DNA of 64,000 nucleotides, taken from the NCBI GenBank assembly GCA_003024785.1, contig PUQB01000022.1:256001-320000 (forward strand), read 5' to 3'. Every line of letters begins with the position of its first letter. Within the stretch, counting starts at the first letter, position 1. The position numbers and the translations under genes were made by a program. The notes beneath the pieces are model-generated. The model saw nothing but the letters and a program-made list of their open reading frames with translations, was not told the DNA's origin and did not search any database. Source of the stretch: Selaginella tamariscina. Lineage: Eukaryota > Streptophyta > Lycopodiopsida > Selaginellales > Selaginellaceae. Below, in pieces: positions 1-10,871 of the stretch.

Positions 1-800
1 GTACTGCACCGTGCCCAAGAAACGCTGGACTTCCTGTACTGTACGGGACGAGGGAACTCTCGAACAGCTCGCAACTTCATTGGATCCACCTGTAAACCCT
101 CTCGAGATATACGGTAACCCAAGTAAGTGGTGTCGGTCGAACCAAACACACACTTTTCAAGTTTCAACTTCAGGCCAACTTCTCGAAATCGATCAAGAAC
201 GCGCCGTACATCACGAATGTGATCCTCCCAAGAACCAGACCCATGAATGAGCACATCGTCGATAAAATCGGCAGTGATATCAGGCATATCGGAAAGAAGC
301 TCATCCATCATGCGTTGAAAGGTGGCAGGAGCTGAAGTCAATCCAAAAGGCATGACCAAAAACTCGTAAAGACCAAATGGTGTCCGGAAGGCCGTTTTTG
401 GAATATCCTCCTCAGCCATAGGAACCTGCCAATATCCTGATGCCAAATCCAACTTAGTAAACCATCGACTCTGACCCAAACGATCTAATAGATCGGCAGA
501 GTTCGGAAGTGGATAGACATCTTTGATGGTAACATCGTTAAGAGGTCGGTAATCCACACAAAATCGGAGAGATCCATCAGGCTTGGGAACCAAATGAGGT
601 TCACATGCCCATGGACTCCGTGACGGACGACACACTCGTTTACCAATCATATCAGTAACAGCTGTTCGCATGGCTGATAACTCCTTTGGTGACCTGCGTC
701 GAACCGGGACTTTGAAAGGCTTTGCATTGCCGGTGGGTATACAGTGTCGAGTCTTCACACGTGCACCTTGGGACAGATCAAATTTGAACAAACTTGCATA
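1..800 (-). pseudogene. E1 reverse transcriptase (broken)
   Basis: No intact ORF remains, but the minus-strand translation shows the reverse transcriptase series: a YRPLN-type motif around 540-560, the FTKLDLASGYWQ-type block around 425-475, the MPFGLTSAPATFQR block around 305-355, and the catalytic FIDDVLIH motif encoded by 246-269. The segment starts mid-domain at base 1 with a VQRFLG motif, the usual end of the gypsy RT palm/thumb. It is the polymerase that copies the element RNA into DNA in cytoplasmic particles. Frameshifts and stops indicate it is dead in this copy, unless they are assembly errors. Confidence 0.8.
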
Positions 801-999
801 CTGTTTCTTAAGTTGTTCGATGCAGTGTGCTCGACACTCAGGTGACGGATCCGGCATTTGAACCTGTTGAGATGAACACCACCCCAAGACCGGAATCAAA
901 GGAGCTGTATGCGTGATACAAACAGCAACAAACTTCTCTGGACGTAAAGGAACAGACTAAAGACACAGACTCCAAGCGTAATACAGGAGGAGAGAGTGA

Positions 1000-1384
1000 A
1001 AAATCACATGTACCTTTCGACTGCTTTAACCAATCACATCCCAGAATGATGTCAAAGACCTGGGAAGGGACAACCCTAAGAGACCCAGAGGGAAACTTAC
1101 AGTTGGCACCCATAACCAGCGTAGTCGAAGTGGTGTACTGTGATACTGCACGAGACTGCCCATTACCATATAAAATGTGCAAGACCTTATCTGCTCGTTC
1201 AAGGGTAATGAGCACCGATGCCCAGAGAAGTAGTTATGGAAGACATACTAGATCCTGTATCCACAAGCACTGTGACTGAAACATCATTCACTCGTGCAGA
1301 AAATGTGAAAACTGGATGATTGGTGGAACTTGCAACCCTTGATATGCATAGCGAAAAAAGCATGGAGGTGAGTTTCCATCGCAC
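1000..1384 (-). pseudogene. E1 retropepsin-like aspartic protease (broken)
   Basis: The catalytic motif VDTGSSM is encoded by 1244-1264 (minus). About 45 codons later, after a frame change near 1200, comes an ADKVLHILYGNG segment and then FDIILGCDWL, the hydrophobic-hydrophobic-G motif that follows the active site in gypsy proteases. The enzyme cleaves the Gag-Pol polyprotein. It lies between the zinc knuckle and the RT as expected. Two frames are needed to read the whole domain. Confidence 0.8.
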
Positions 1385-1550
1385 GGGATCCCTCCGTCGC
1401 CCGTACGATTACTGGTTTTCCGCAACAGATCCACCGCAAGAGAGCGTCATCATCTGGAAGCTCATCATCAGACATAATGGCCGCCACAGGTACACCATCC
1501 GGAACATATGGTCGCCAGCCTGGATGTGGTGGACGCCAATCAGGATACAC

Positions 1551-2476
1551 ATCGCATGCCCGCCAAGTATGTCCAGGTGCCCAACAGGCCCAACAATGAA
1601 CTTGATTGGGTGACCTGCATTGTTCCGATTCCTCCTGTCACGAATCCGTGGATTTTGACCACCACGGGCAGGAACTGGAGCAGTGCAGGACGATTTCGTG
1701 GAGGTGGTCCACGGGGTGGGCCCCGAGGTCGACCACGAAAGGCTTGTCGTGCGGGCACATATGCAGCAGCGCATCAACCTCCATTGGATCAGCACGCTGA
1801 AAAGAGGAGCAGGTAACCCAAGGGGACACGGCCCTCACCAGGCACCAACTCAAAACGTTGAGCTAGTGCAAAAGCTTCCTCCAATGTGGTAGGACGAAGA
1901 GCCCGAACGAATCGAACAAGTTCGGGTCGCATAGTTGGCCATAACATACCGAGCTTAATGGGCTCAGGCATGTTAGGATATGCACGCCGAACTAAATCCC
2001 CGAACCTAATACTGAACCGCATAACAGACTCACCAGGATGTTGTCGTATCGCATGCAGTTGTTGGAAAGCATCATCTGAATCCTCAACTTTGCCAAACGT
2101 ACGTTTGAGGCATTCCGTTAACCGATTACTATTGGCTTGAATCTCCGCAGCCAATCCATTATACCACTTGAGCGCAGGGCCTTCCAAACATGTAGGGAAT
2201 TCTCTGAGAGCACGGGCCTCATCCCAACCATGGTAACGAACAATGACTTGGAAATGATCAAACCAGTGGTATACATCATCTCCCGGATCACCACAAAAAG
2301 ATCGGGGTCGAACCCTCGGATTTGTGGTGAAGAAGAAAGGAGTACTAGAAGCAGATCCCCCATGAGGCTCAGACGGGGAAAGGAGGACGAACCCTCAACA
2401 AAGCGCTCCAACAACTTGTTTGTGCATCAATAGCAGTAGCAATAATGCTAAAAGCCGTCTCCATATTCATTGTCAT
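1551..2476 (-). pseudogene. E1 Gag with CCHC zinc knuckle (broken)
   Basis: The likely start is the ATG at 2476-2474 (minus), 34 bases inside the primer-binding site. The 2187-1789 frame carries a Retrotrans_gag-type domain: GPALKWYNGL near its start, then FGKVEDSDDAFQQL and ESVMRFSIRFGDLVRRA. A CX2CX4HX4C zinc knuckle (C-W-A-C ... G-H ... A-C) is encoded by 1595-1554. Between them lies an Arg/Gly/Pro-rich linker. Gag forms the particle and the knuckle binds element RNA. At least two frame changes (near 2150 and 1780) break the gene. Confidence 0.8.
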
Positions 2477-2509
2477 GGAAACAAGAAAAGGAAGGCGGAA
2501 GAAAGGAAT

Positions 2510-2526
2510 ACCCAACTTCTCCACCA
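2510..2526 (-). promoter_or_regulatory. E1 primer-binding site
   Basis: The minus strand reads TGGTGGAGAAGTTGGGT one base inside the LTR edge. It begins with TGG, the complement of a tRNA CCA end, and differs from the E2 site by one base. I cannot assign the tRNA with confidence. Confidence 0.6.
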
Positions 2527-2527
2527 A

Positions 2528-2723
2528 TGAAAGAGCAGATATATATAAAATGTCAGATTATTCAGCTACAAAAACCCTGCTTATATACAGGAGACCTCCT
2601 GCCACGTGGCACACATGCGACACGTGGCGCTGACACATGGGGCCAGATCACCACCCATGTGTCACTATGCATGTGTGTATATACACATGCGTATATACAG
2701 TATGTTATATATATACAGTATCT
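2528..2723 (-). repeat. E1 5' LTR (main part; last 4 bases at 7489-7492)
   Basis: In sense orientation it begins TGTAAGATACTG (read across 7492-7489 and then 2723) and ends CTCTTTCA at 2528, followed by the primer-binding site. It contains a TATATAAGC promoter-like box near 2580 and a repeated CACGTG-type motif around 2600-2625. Total length is about 200 bp, similar to the LTRs of E2. The bases after 7492 (GAGTT) should be the E1 target duplication, but the partner copy is outside the window. Confidence 0.7.
2719..2723. repeat. Target-site duplication TATCT (left copy, E2)
   Basis: TATCT directly precedes the E2 5' LTR and recurs at 7484-7488 directly after the 3' LTR. A 5-bp duplication is the normal integrase signature of gypsy elements and fixes the E2 boundaries exactly. 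Confidence 0.95.
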
Positions 2724-2960
2724 TGTAAGGTTCCATGGTATATACTACGTATATACGCCACGTATACTCTGCCATGGAGGTGCCAAGTGGCATTAGGATT
2801 CATACACACTAATATGGGCATTGGCTAATCTGGGGCTGGCTAATCTGGGCACCATGATTTACTTGGTACCAAGAGTGCTAATCCTAGCACAAACACTTAG
2901 TATAAATACCCTGTATCAGTCAAACCTAATGAATCGTATTTAGTATTCACACCTCTCTCA
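2724..2960 (+). repeat. E2 5' LTR
   Basis: Starts TGTAAGG and ends CTCTCA, with TG...CA termini. A TATAAATA box at 2901-2908 is preserved in the 3' LTR at 7423-7430, so it is the likely promoter of the element RNA. Confidence 0.93.
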
Positions 2961-2961
2961 T

Positions 2962-2978
2962 TGGTGGAGATGTTGGGT
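2962..2978 (+). promoter_or_regulatory. E2 primer-binding site
   Basis: TGGTGGAGATGTTGGGT follows the LTR after one base, and nearly matches the E1 site. Confidence 0.65.
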
Positions 2979-3046
2979 GGTCCTTTTTCGGCTTAGTTTT
3001 TTTTGTGTTCTTTTTGTCTCCCTCTTCCCTTGTGTTCTTGGTCGTG

Positions 3047-3964
3047 ATGGCGACCGAAGAAAGGTGGTTGCAGTTGTTCGATGCACTGCAATTGAGCGTG
3101 GCGAATCAACTGCTCTGCTACGAGAAATTCACCAAGGAATGCAGCAGAATGCTAGTATGCCACAGAGTTCCAATCCACACCTTTTATGTTCCAATCCACG
3201 TGTTCGTCCAGATTCTTCAAGGGGGAGGTTGGAGCAGACGTGTACCATTGGTGGGAACATTTTCAAGGGATTGCTGACTACCATGGATGGTCTGACTCCC
3301 AGCGGTTGCGAGAGTTCCCAACGTGTTTGCAAGGACTTGCCTTGCAATGGTACAATGGTGTCCCCGTTCTTGATCGACAAGATTGGAACATCTTATCCCA
3401 GCGTTCAAGCAAGCTTTTGGTAAGCCCGAGGATTTTGCTGCAGCTTTTCGTGAGCTCCATGACTTGAAGCAAGTGTCGGGAGAGACCGTCCAACGATTCG
3501 GGATTAAGTTTCAAAACTTAGTCAATCGTGCAGATCCAAGCATGACAGAACGGTACGATTGGGCTTGTTATGGTCGGCTCTTCGCCCTGATTTGGCTGGC
3601 TTGGTGGAGGGATTTGGTCTTTCGACTGTGGAGGAGGCCTTGCGGATTGCACAAGATTTGAGAACTCGTTGGGGGCAGCACAACGTGTATATCCTGTATC
3701 GGCACCTATTCCTGGGACATCCGATCCTGTTCCGATGGAGGTGGGTGCTGTTCAGATGGAGGACCATCCTCAGGCCGCAGGAGGGGCCCAGGCCAAGCTG
3801 CTGGTCGGCATGGTCGTGGTCGTGGTTGTGGGCGGAACATTCAGTGCTATGAGTGCCGAGGTTGGGGACATGTTGCACAAGCATGTGCAAATCGACATCA
3901 AGTAGCTGCCATCGAGACTGCAGAAGAAGTGGAGACTCTTCCGCAGCCGGAAAACGAGGCGTAG
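3047..3964 (+). pseudogene. E2 Gag with CCHC zinc knuckle (broken)
   Basis: The start chosen is the ATG at 3047 (MATEERWLQLFDALQ), about 70 bases after the primer-binding site. The Retrotrans_gag region is readable in pieces: VYHWWEHFQG and LALQWYNG in one frame, then FKQAFGKPEDFAAAFRELH and ETVQRFGIKFQNLVNRADP in a second, then LVEGFGLSTVEEALRIAQ in a third. The CCHC knuckle CYECRGWGHVAQAC is encoded by 3845-3886, and the frame ends at the TAG at 3962. There are at least four frame changes. Gag is the RNA-packaging shell protein. Confidence 0.82.
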
Positions 3965-4596
3965 TGCATGGGGTGTCAGAGGACCCATGCACTAGGCACA
4001 TTGCACCACCTCTGAAGAACTTGATTCCAGCTCATGGTCGACACTTCCCCGAAGCACCTTTGTTCTTCCATGCTTGTGCGGGCATAGGGGTCTCGAGTGA
4101 GTTACTAGACACCGAGCATTTTATGTTTGTGTTCTTCGGCATGGTAGAAGGAACTCCTGTTTCAGTCCTGGTGGACTCCGGATCCAGTATATCTTCTATC
4201 AATCGATCAGTAGCGGAGTCCTTGCACTTGCACACAGTACCAGCAGAGCGAACTTTGAAGGTAGTGTTTGTTGATAAGCAGTCTTTTGCTCGATCACATC
4301 GAATTGCACATGTGCCTATGGTGTTAGGAGGATACCATCATCTACTTCCGTTGCAGGTGATGCCGAGCCAAGTCCATGACATCATCCTCGGTGTCAATTG
4401 GCTTCGTGCGGTCAAGGCAAGATGTGATTTTAAAATGTGCACGTTGTCTATCCCAGGATGCCCCCCATTGCAGGCTACAGAACATGCACCGAATGGCATG
4501 GCGGCAACATTGCAGGGCATGATGGCGCCTAAGGCAGAGCCTTCTCCAGAGCAACGAGCTAAGGACATCTACCTCGCCAATTCAAACCCATTGTAG
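3965..4596 (+). pseudogene. E2 aspartic protease
   Basis: One frame stays open from upstream of gag's end to 4596. The active site VLVDSGSSISS (Asp at 4174) is followed by VVFVDKQS, VMPSQVHDIILGVNWLRAV and CDF, the standard protease core with its ILG motif. The family usually has D-S/T-G, as here. This is the best preserved domain of E2. The protease is followed by an IPTGTTRPIRMGLRRRSP-type segment in another frame that links to RT. Confidence 0.85.
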
Positions 4597-4609
4597 GAGA
4601 TGCGAATCC

Positions 4610-5890
4610 CCTGTTGACTACTCGACATCACATCCCGACTGGTACAACTCGCCCGATCAGGATGGGGCTCAGGCGACGATCTCCAAAGGAGAAGGATATC
4701 CTGAATCGTTGTGTGAGGGAGATGCTAGAGTTGAAGGTGATACGTAAGTCCCGAAGTCCATGGGCAGCAGAACCACACCTAATTCCAAAGCCGGATGGAC
4801 TACACGTTTCACTATTGACTTCAGGCCATTGAACGATGTTTCTGTTCCAGATTCATATCCACTACCAAGGGTGGATGATTTGGTTGATGCATTGGGGAAT
4901 AGCCGGTACTTCACTATCCTTGACATGGCTTCTGGCTATTGGCAGATCCCTATGGCTCCTGAAGATGCAGCAAAGACAGCATTTCGAACACCATCCGGCT
5001 TGTACGAGTTTATGGTCATGCCATTTGGGTTGGTCGGGGCCCCAGCAACCTTCCAGCGGATGATGGATGAGCTATTGGAGGGCTTTGAAGAATTTGCACG
5101 TGCGTACATCGATGACCTTCTTATTCACTCTGCTACGTGGGAGGAGCACCTTCAGCAGTTAGAGCGGGTCCTGCAGCGATTGGTGCAATACGGGCTGAAG
5201 TTGAAAGAGCAGAAGTGCAAGTTCGGATGTACCTCTTTGAAATACTTAGGATTCATTATCACAGCAGAGGGTGTGAAACCGGATCCCAAGAAGACCCTAG
5301 CTGTACGAGAATTTCCTGCTCCTGAGTTAGTGGTGGAGTTGCAGCGTTTCTTGGGAAAGGCAACATACTAGCGAGGTTTGTTCTGCGGTTCTCAGATTTG
5401 ACAGCCCCATTGCGAGGATTGTTAAAACAAGGAGCTCAGTTCGGTGGTCCAAGAAGTGTCAGAAGGCTTCGAGGATGTTAAGGCATTGCTAGGATCTCCA
5501 CCTTTGTTGCGGTATCCGAACTTCGCCAAATCCTTTATTCTTCGACCGATGCTTCAGATGTCGGGTTGGGGGCCAATCTGTTGCAGGAGACTCCAATGGT
5601 CAGCGGTACCCAATCGCTTATGCAAGTCGGAGCCTTACTGATGCAGAAAAAATTATTCCACCACGGACAAGGATGTCTGGCAGTTGTATGGGCCTTTCAA
5701 AAGTTCCATACATATCTCCATGGCTCCAACACATTGTTGGAAACTGATCATGCTGCGTCAACTCAATCATGAAGAGGAGGAATGTGACGGGACGACTTGC
5801 ACGTTGGGCGTTAATTTTGCAAGGGTATCATTTTCGGGTTGTTCATTGCCCAGGGTCTAGCATGGCAGATGTGGATGCGTTATCCCGAGC
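4610..5890 (+). pseudogene. E2 reverse transcriptase and RNase H (broken)
   Basis: RT is largely intact from 4760 to 5371: FTIDFRPLNDVSVPDSYPLP, then FTILDMASGYWQIPMAPEDA, then [20 protein letters not shown], then the catalytic YIDDLL at 5105-5122 and LKYLGFIITAEGVKPDP. A stop follows LGKATY at 5371. RNase H continues in other frames: an AYASRSLTDAEK-type segment near 5625, a DHA segment near 5745-5755, and a VVHCPGSSMADVDALSRA-type end at about 5840-5890. RNase H removes the RNA strand during copying. Frame breaks occur near 4790, 5371, 5440 and 5600. Confidence 0.85.
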
Positions 5891-7232
5891 TCTGTGGTAG
5901 TGGCATCCCCTGTAGCATTGTTGCCGGATGCCCTTCCTGATCGCGTACTTCCGAGGCGGGAAGACATTGTGGAGGCTCAAAAGATGGAGCCATGGATCAG
6001 GAGGTTGCGTGAGGTCTTGAGTAGTGAGGTACCCTGCGAGGATCTTAATTTTTGCACATATGCACGATCTTTCAACTGATGGATGACTTGCTTGTCTTTG
6101 TCGGAGACGGTTCCAAGTGTCGTGTGGTGGCACCACCAGTTTACATTAACTCCTGGTTGCAGTTCTTTCATGACAACCCGATGTCCGGACACATGGGATT
6201 CCAACGATGCCTTGAGAGGATTGACAGCACTTGTATTGGCCCCGATTGCGACAAGACCTACATGAGTACATACGTGTCCGGAGTGTCAACGGCATAACGT
6301 GTCCACACTTCCTCCTGCGGCAACCCTGGAACCAATTCGAGTTTCTCGCCCCTTTGAGCTGGTAGCGTATGACATCATGGGACCATTCCCTGTGTCGCAA
6401 TTCGGTAATCGATACATCATTGTGTGCTCTGATTACTTGACTCAGTGGGTAGAAGTGTGTGCTTTGCCAGATGCTACAGCAACTTCCATCATCAAGTTCC
6501 TACTAACTCAAGTGGTGCTGAGGCATGGTTGTCTCGAACGAATTTTATCGGATCAAGGACCAGGCCCAGCAGCGAAGCATAGCTTTGTTGATGCGACGGT
6601 TGCACATCCGACAATCTTTTGCCTCAGCTTATCATCCTGAGACTGATGGTTTGGTGGAGCGGTTGAACAGAACTTTCAAAGTCATGCTTGCCAAGTATGT
6701 GCGCCCTGACCATACGGATTGGGATATGTGGCTTCCATATCTCCAATTTGCTTATGTTTCAGCCCCTCACAAGTCAACAGGGATTTCCCCATTCAAAGCT
6801 TTGTATGGTCGTGAACCTGTATTGCCACCAGCAGTTGGCATCACTCCTCACAAAGCACGGTATATGGATGGGCGTATGTGGTTGGAGCATTTGAACCAAG
6901 TCCTTCCTCTGTTGTATGCTCAAGGTGGAGAATAGTTAGCTCATGCACAAGAGTATCAGCGTCGGACTTACAATCAACGACATCGAATACCACCTCAATA
7001 CCAAGTGGGAGATTTGGTTCTCGTCAAGTTTCCAAGGTTAGGGGATCAAACACACGTAGCAGGGCTTCAACCGCGATGGGTCGGGCCTTGGAGTGTTGAA
7101 GAACAGTTGGGAACACAAGTGTATCGCTTGAAGCGGCGTGATGGGGTTCGGGAGTCACAACATGTCACTCATGTGTGTCGGCTACTACCGTTCCACCAAC
7201 GGACACTCGTCCAAGGAGGAGGACCACCTTGA
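5891..7232 (+). pseudogene. E2 integrase with C-terminal GPY-like module (broken)
   Basis: The zinc-binding region shows SGHMGF near 6185-6200, and CPEC is encoded at 6275-6286 in a second frame. The core is preserved: first Asp in LVAYDIMGPFP (6371), second Asp in ILSDQG (6551), and Glu in TDGLVERLNRTFK (6657). These form the DD-E triad that joins element DNA to the chromosome. The C-terminal part (7005-7232) carries GDLVLVKFPRLG, a PRWVGPWSVEEQ block of GPY/F type, and VTHVCRLLPFH. No chromodomain is visible. Frame breaks lie near 6290, 6570 and 6935. Confidence 0.85.
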
Positions 7233-7251
7233 TAGGTAGAAGCCATGTCTT

Positions 7252-7263
7252 GAGAGGGGATGA
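7252..7263 (+). promoter_or_regulatory. E2 polypurine tract
   Basis: GAGAGGGGATGA abuts the 3' LTR; E3 has the near-identical GAGAGGAGGGGATGA next to its LTR. This tract primes plus-strand synthesis. Confidence 0.75.
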
Positions 7264-7483
7264 TGTAAGGTTCCATGGTATATATTACGTATATACGCCA
7301 CGTTATACTCTGCCATGGAGTGCCAAGTAGCATTAGGATTCATACACACTAATCTGGGGCTGGCTAATCTGGGCACCATGATTTACTTGGTACCAAGAGT
7401 GCTAATCCTAACAAACATTTAGTATAAATACCCTGTATCAGTCAGACCTAATGGAATCGTATTTAGTATTCACACCTCTCTCA
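7264..7483 (+). repeat. E2 3' LTR
   Basis: Direct copy of 2724-2960 with small indels, the same TG...CA ends and the same TATA box. It is followed by TATCT at 7484-7488. Confidence 0.93.
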
Positions 7484-7488
7484 TATCT

Positions 7489-7500
7489 TACAGAGTTAAT

Positions 7501-7540
<40 letters not shown>

Positions 7541-7768
7541 GCACATATACACAAATATATACTTTTTTGGCTAGTTAATACATGTACATGTATATAGTTG
7601 CCTAATTTATTAATATATAATAATTATTTTAATTTTGATTATGCTTGTTAATCTACTTAAATTTCTTTTTAAAAAAAGATATATTAGCATATTCAAGTAT
7701 ATTCTAAAATGTGTGTGTGTGTTGTGTGTATGTGTGTAACACAGAATTTAAGTCATGAGAGCATCCCA
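7489..7768. other. AT-rich spacer with TA microsatellite
   Basis: Bases 7489-7492 complete the E1 LTR. A (TA)n run occupies roughly 7506-7538, and a short TG run sits near 7710-7735. I see no gene. Confidence 0.7.
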
Positions 7769-8864
7769 TTAAAGTATCTGCATTGCAACAACTTGACCAG
7801 GAACAGGCAGTTTAATCTCTCTAAACCGAACTGGTTTAGTAGTTAAATCCACAACCCGGATTAAACCATCCACAGAACCACATATCTTACCATTCCAACC
7901 CACAACATTAGCCAACTTCTTAATCCTCTCGTCCTCAACAACACTAACCCACCGCACGGTACTCTCTTCATACCTCTTTATCCTCCCTGCAGTCTCCTCG
8001 ACAACATAAAACTCACCGGAATAAGCAACCCCGGTGCCGTTCCAGCAACGCGCGTAACACTCTGCGGCATGTCCGACCACGTCTCCGTCTCCGCGTCGAA
8101 CACCGCACCGACCCGTGCAGTAACGACGGAGCCGTGCTGCACACTCGACCGCCGAGGTCGCCTCTCGGCTGTACTTGGGAGACGCCAGCGATGGTACCGC
8201 TCGCCATACCGCGGGTACCGCGGAGGTATCCCAGACCTCCGCCGAGGTTGCAGTGGAGATATCCCATTCGCTACCGCATCCGCTTGCTACAAGTAGCTTA
8301 CCACGCACGGTACCGCAGCAGCACCATCTCCGCGGGGTAATATACCTCGGCCCCGGGACCACGCGCCAGTGTACACATCAAACACCAGGGACTCTCCAGA
8401 GCTGGCTCGATACGACCGACCGATAGTCTCGTCCCGGCCACGACGAACAGCTTGTGGCTGGTGGACGCGCATTGGATGGAGGAGTGCGAGTGAGGGCCGA
8501 GGAAACCCGGACGGGAGAGCTCGAAGCAGCTCGTACCGTGCGGCATCGGCGGAAGTCGGTGCCACTCGGTTGCTACGGGGTCGAACGCATGCCACGCGAA
8601 CGAGGCACCGCTACTGCTTGCGATCAGCACGTACAGCCAGTTGAGATTGGAGTTTCCAATCTCTGTTCTCGCTACGTGGAAGAACGAATTGCACGACCTG
8701 CCCAGCAGCTCCTGCCAGGATTTCGATACGCCCCAGAGACTGTATAGTGATGGTACTCTCGACAGACACTGAGTAGCTAGATGGTCGGGCAGGCCCGGAA
8801 TGAGCGCTCTCTCGTGGCAATCCTCGCCCGCCAGTGACCTCTGTACATCTCTCTTCTTGTTCAT
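7769..8864 (-). pseudogene. SKIP25-like F-box/kelch-repeat protein (frameshifted)
   Basis: The chosen start at 8864 gives MNKKRDVQRS and then ALIPGLPDHLATQCLSRVP, the F-box-like opening of plant SKIP25-type proteins, followed by GVSKSWQELL. Kelch-like segments follow: FDPVATEWHRLPPMPH, HKLFVVAGTR, LVFDVYTGAWSRG (a different frame, near 8380), PRRWCCCGTVRGKLLVASGCG, KYSREATSAVE, GEFYVVEETAGRIKRYEES and WVSVVEDERIKKLANVVGWN. The end is LPVPGQVVAMQIL at 7769. The family acts as substrate receptor of SCF ubiquitin ligases. At least three frame switches are needed (about 8430, 8360 and 8150), so this is a pseudogene or carries assembly indels. It is GC-rich in an AT-rich neighbourhood and is the only ordinary host-type gene here. 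The family is fairly sure, the exact orthologue is not. Confidence 0.72.
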
Positions 8865-8929
8865 CTACACTATAGATCTGAATTTCAGCAGAGGAAGAGC
8901 TCCTACAATGTGGTGGAAATTGCATAGTA

Positions 8930-10630
8930 TGATAATATGATTATTATTATTATTTTAAATAATAAAAAGAATCATATAATAAGTAAAACAAACCTGCATG
9001 CATTTAAAAGAAAAAGCTGCAGCACAAAAAGAAACTGGCTTGTCCGCACGCAATGGTGTTTTTTTAATCAAAAGCTGTTAAATTGTTTTTATATACTACT
9101 GCCAGGAGAATATTACTGTATATACCAAATCAGAAATTTACATAGTCACCTAATTTTATTTTTTTCTCAGTATCGATTCTATGAACACGACAGTTTGGTG
9201 GTGGTCCAATATCGTGCATTTTGCGTATTTTAAAAAATCTTAATTATTATTTTCTTACTATTGACTCTTTATTGTACTTACAAAAAGATAAGCATCTCAA
9301 TGTATAGTATCGTGATTATGAAATAAAAGATAACTTTAACATATGTGGTGTGATACATAAATATATTTAGCAATAACTCTTACTCATTTGTATCGGATAG
9401 TTATATGTACTGACCACTCAACTCAATAGTCTTTGTTATTGTAAAATTTAAAATTATTATATATATTTATTAATGTGAGATATTTTAAAATGCGAATGGC
9501 GACTATCATGTGCCACCTTAACATATTCATGTGGTTGTCATATAGTCGACAGTAGATACGATTTCTTTTCGTATTTATACACATGTACGTGTATGTCGGA
9601 CATTTTTGAATAAAGTTAAATTTATTTTGGAGCAGAAAAAAAGGTATGATTTGGAAGAATGTCACAAGTTGGAAATGTAACTAAGTTGGTGAAAGCCACG
9701 GGGGTTTTCGCTTTAAGGTGTCAATATTTCGCTTTTACATATTATTTTAATATATTTATATACATTTTAATTAATATAATAATATATAAACGCGATAAGG
9801 TAACAAACTGGAAAAGTATAGGCTTTGAACAATCAAGTGCAATGTACGCGTCCGCAAAAGCTTTTATAACGTGTGTATAATGAATTCTATATGGAATCAA
9901 TACACACGTCATATATTTCCTTTTATGCATTATATAAAGCGTACACACATGTGTGTGTATGTGTATGAGTGTGTGTAAAGTATTCAACAAAGGAGACGTA
10001 CACGTATATAAGTTTTGGAGTAAACTTTTGATGTTGACTTTATTTTCTTATATTGGAAATAAAAGTTATATCCAAGTACAATGTATACTGTCAGAGGTTT
10101 AAGGTTTAATATATAGGTATAAATATAAATATATTTATTACTGTTTAAATATATAGACGTATATTAACGCGTCGTATCACATGGGTGTGTAAGAAATCCA
10201 GATATAAATGGACTCGACTATGTAGAGCAAAATTAAGAAATAAATAATTTAAATTTATTTAATTTTTAAGACTTTTGGAATATATATAAAACAATGAATA
10301 ATTAAATGTCTCTCTATGTCTCTCTCACACACACACACGAAGTACCAACACTCTGTCTACTGTAGACTGAAATGAATATCAATATACTTACTCTTAATTT
10401 TCCACAATATAGAAATTTTTCCATATGAGAATAAATATACACTCGTATGTATATTAAACAATACAAACTTGATATTATGTAAAAACACGATGACAGATTA
10501 AGATGATACTTAATAAGTAATTAAAATAATTTTAATAGTAACAATGAGACGATTTATTTATTTTTAATATTATGGTATAATTATGACTAATTAATTAGTT
10601 AAAATTATTATAAACTTTCTTTCTTCTTAT
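8930..10630. other. AT-rich intergenic DNA, no gene seen
   Basis: Reading frames are short and of biased composition. There is an ATT microsatellite at about 8936-8955 and CA/TG-rich stretches near 9930-9980 and 10325-10340. Confidence 0.6.
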
Positions 10631-10735
10631 TTAAGTAATTTCATAATTAATTAAGTTACATTAACGTAATTAAGTAACTTTTAAGTAATTTCATAATTAA
10701 TTAAGTTATATTAAAGTAATTGAGTGACTTTAGAT
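10631..10735. repeat. Two-copy 50-bp tandem repeat
   Basis: The block beginning TTAAGTAATTTCATAATTAA at 10631 recurs at 10681 with few changes. It is AT-rich and has no coding potential. Confidence 0.75.
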
Positions 10736-10871
10736 TAAAATTAATTAATGTAATATAAATAGTGTTGATTAAATATTAATTACATTGTCAAAGTAATGGA
10801 AAACATGGTTAAGTGCCAGTGCAGAAAACCCATAAACATAATATATGTACTGAAATGTATAAATAGATAAT

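Larger units (their letters stand above)
1..2723 (-). mobile_element. E1: Ty3/gypsy LTR retrotransposon, minus strand, 3' part outside window
   Basis: Read on the minus strand, the order is LTR, primer-binding site, gag, CCHC zinc knuckle, aspartic protease and reverse transcriptase, which is the Ty3/gypsy order. RNase H, integrase and the 3' LTR would lie left of base 1. The 5' LTR is split: bases 2528-2723 plus the last four bases at 7489-7492, because element E2 inserted four bases from the LTR end and duplicated TATCT. All reading frames are broken. The primer-binding site and the TGTAAG LTR start are shared with E2, so E1 and E2 are relatives. Confidence 0.85.
2724..7483 (+). mobile_element. 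E2: complete Ty3/gypsy LTR retrotransposon nested in the E1 LTR
   Basis: The element is 4,760 bp with LTRs at 2724-2960 and 7264-7483, a primer-binding site at 2962-2978, a purine tract at 7252-7263 and a perfect TATCT duplication. Domain order is gag, CCHC knuckle, protease, RT, RNase H, HHCC integrase and a C-terminal GPY-like module, so it is Ty3/gypsy. I see no chromodomain after the integrase. LTR divergence includes a 10-base block (atatgggcat, near 2812) missing from the 3' copy, so the insertion is not recent. The frames are broken in gag, RNase H and integrase. Confidence 0.93.

Noticed and set aside
8611-8925. Alternative minus-strand ORF overlapping the SKIP25-like gene start
   Set aside because: Its translation has no kelch or F-box features, while the frame starting at 8864 does.
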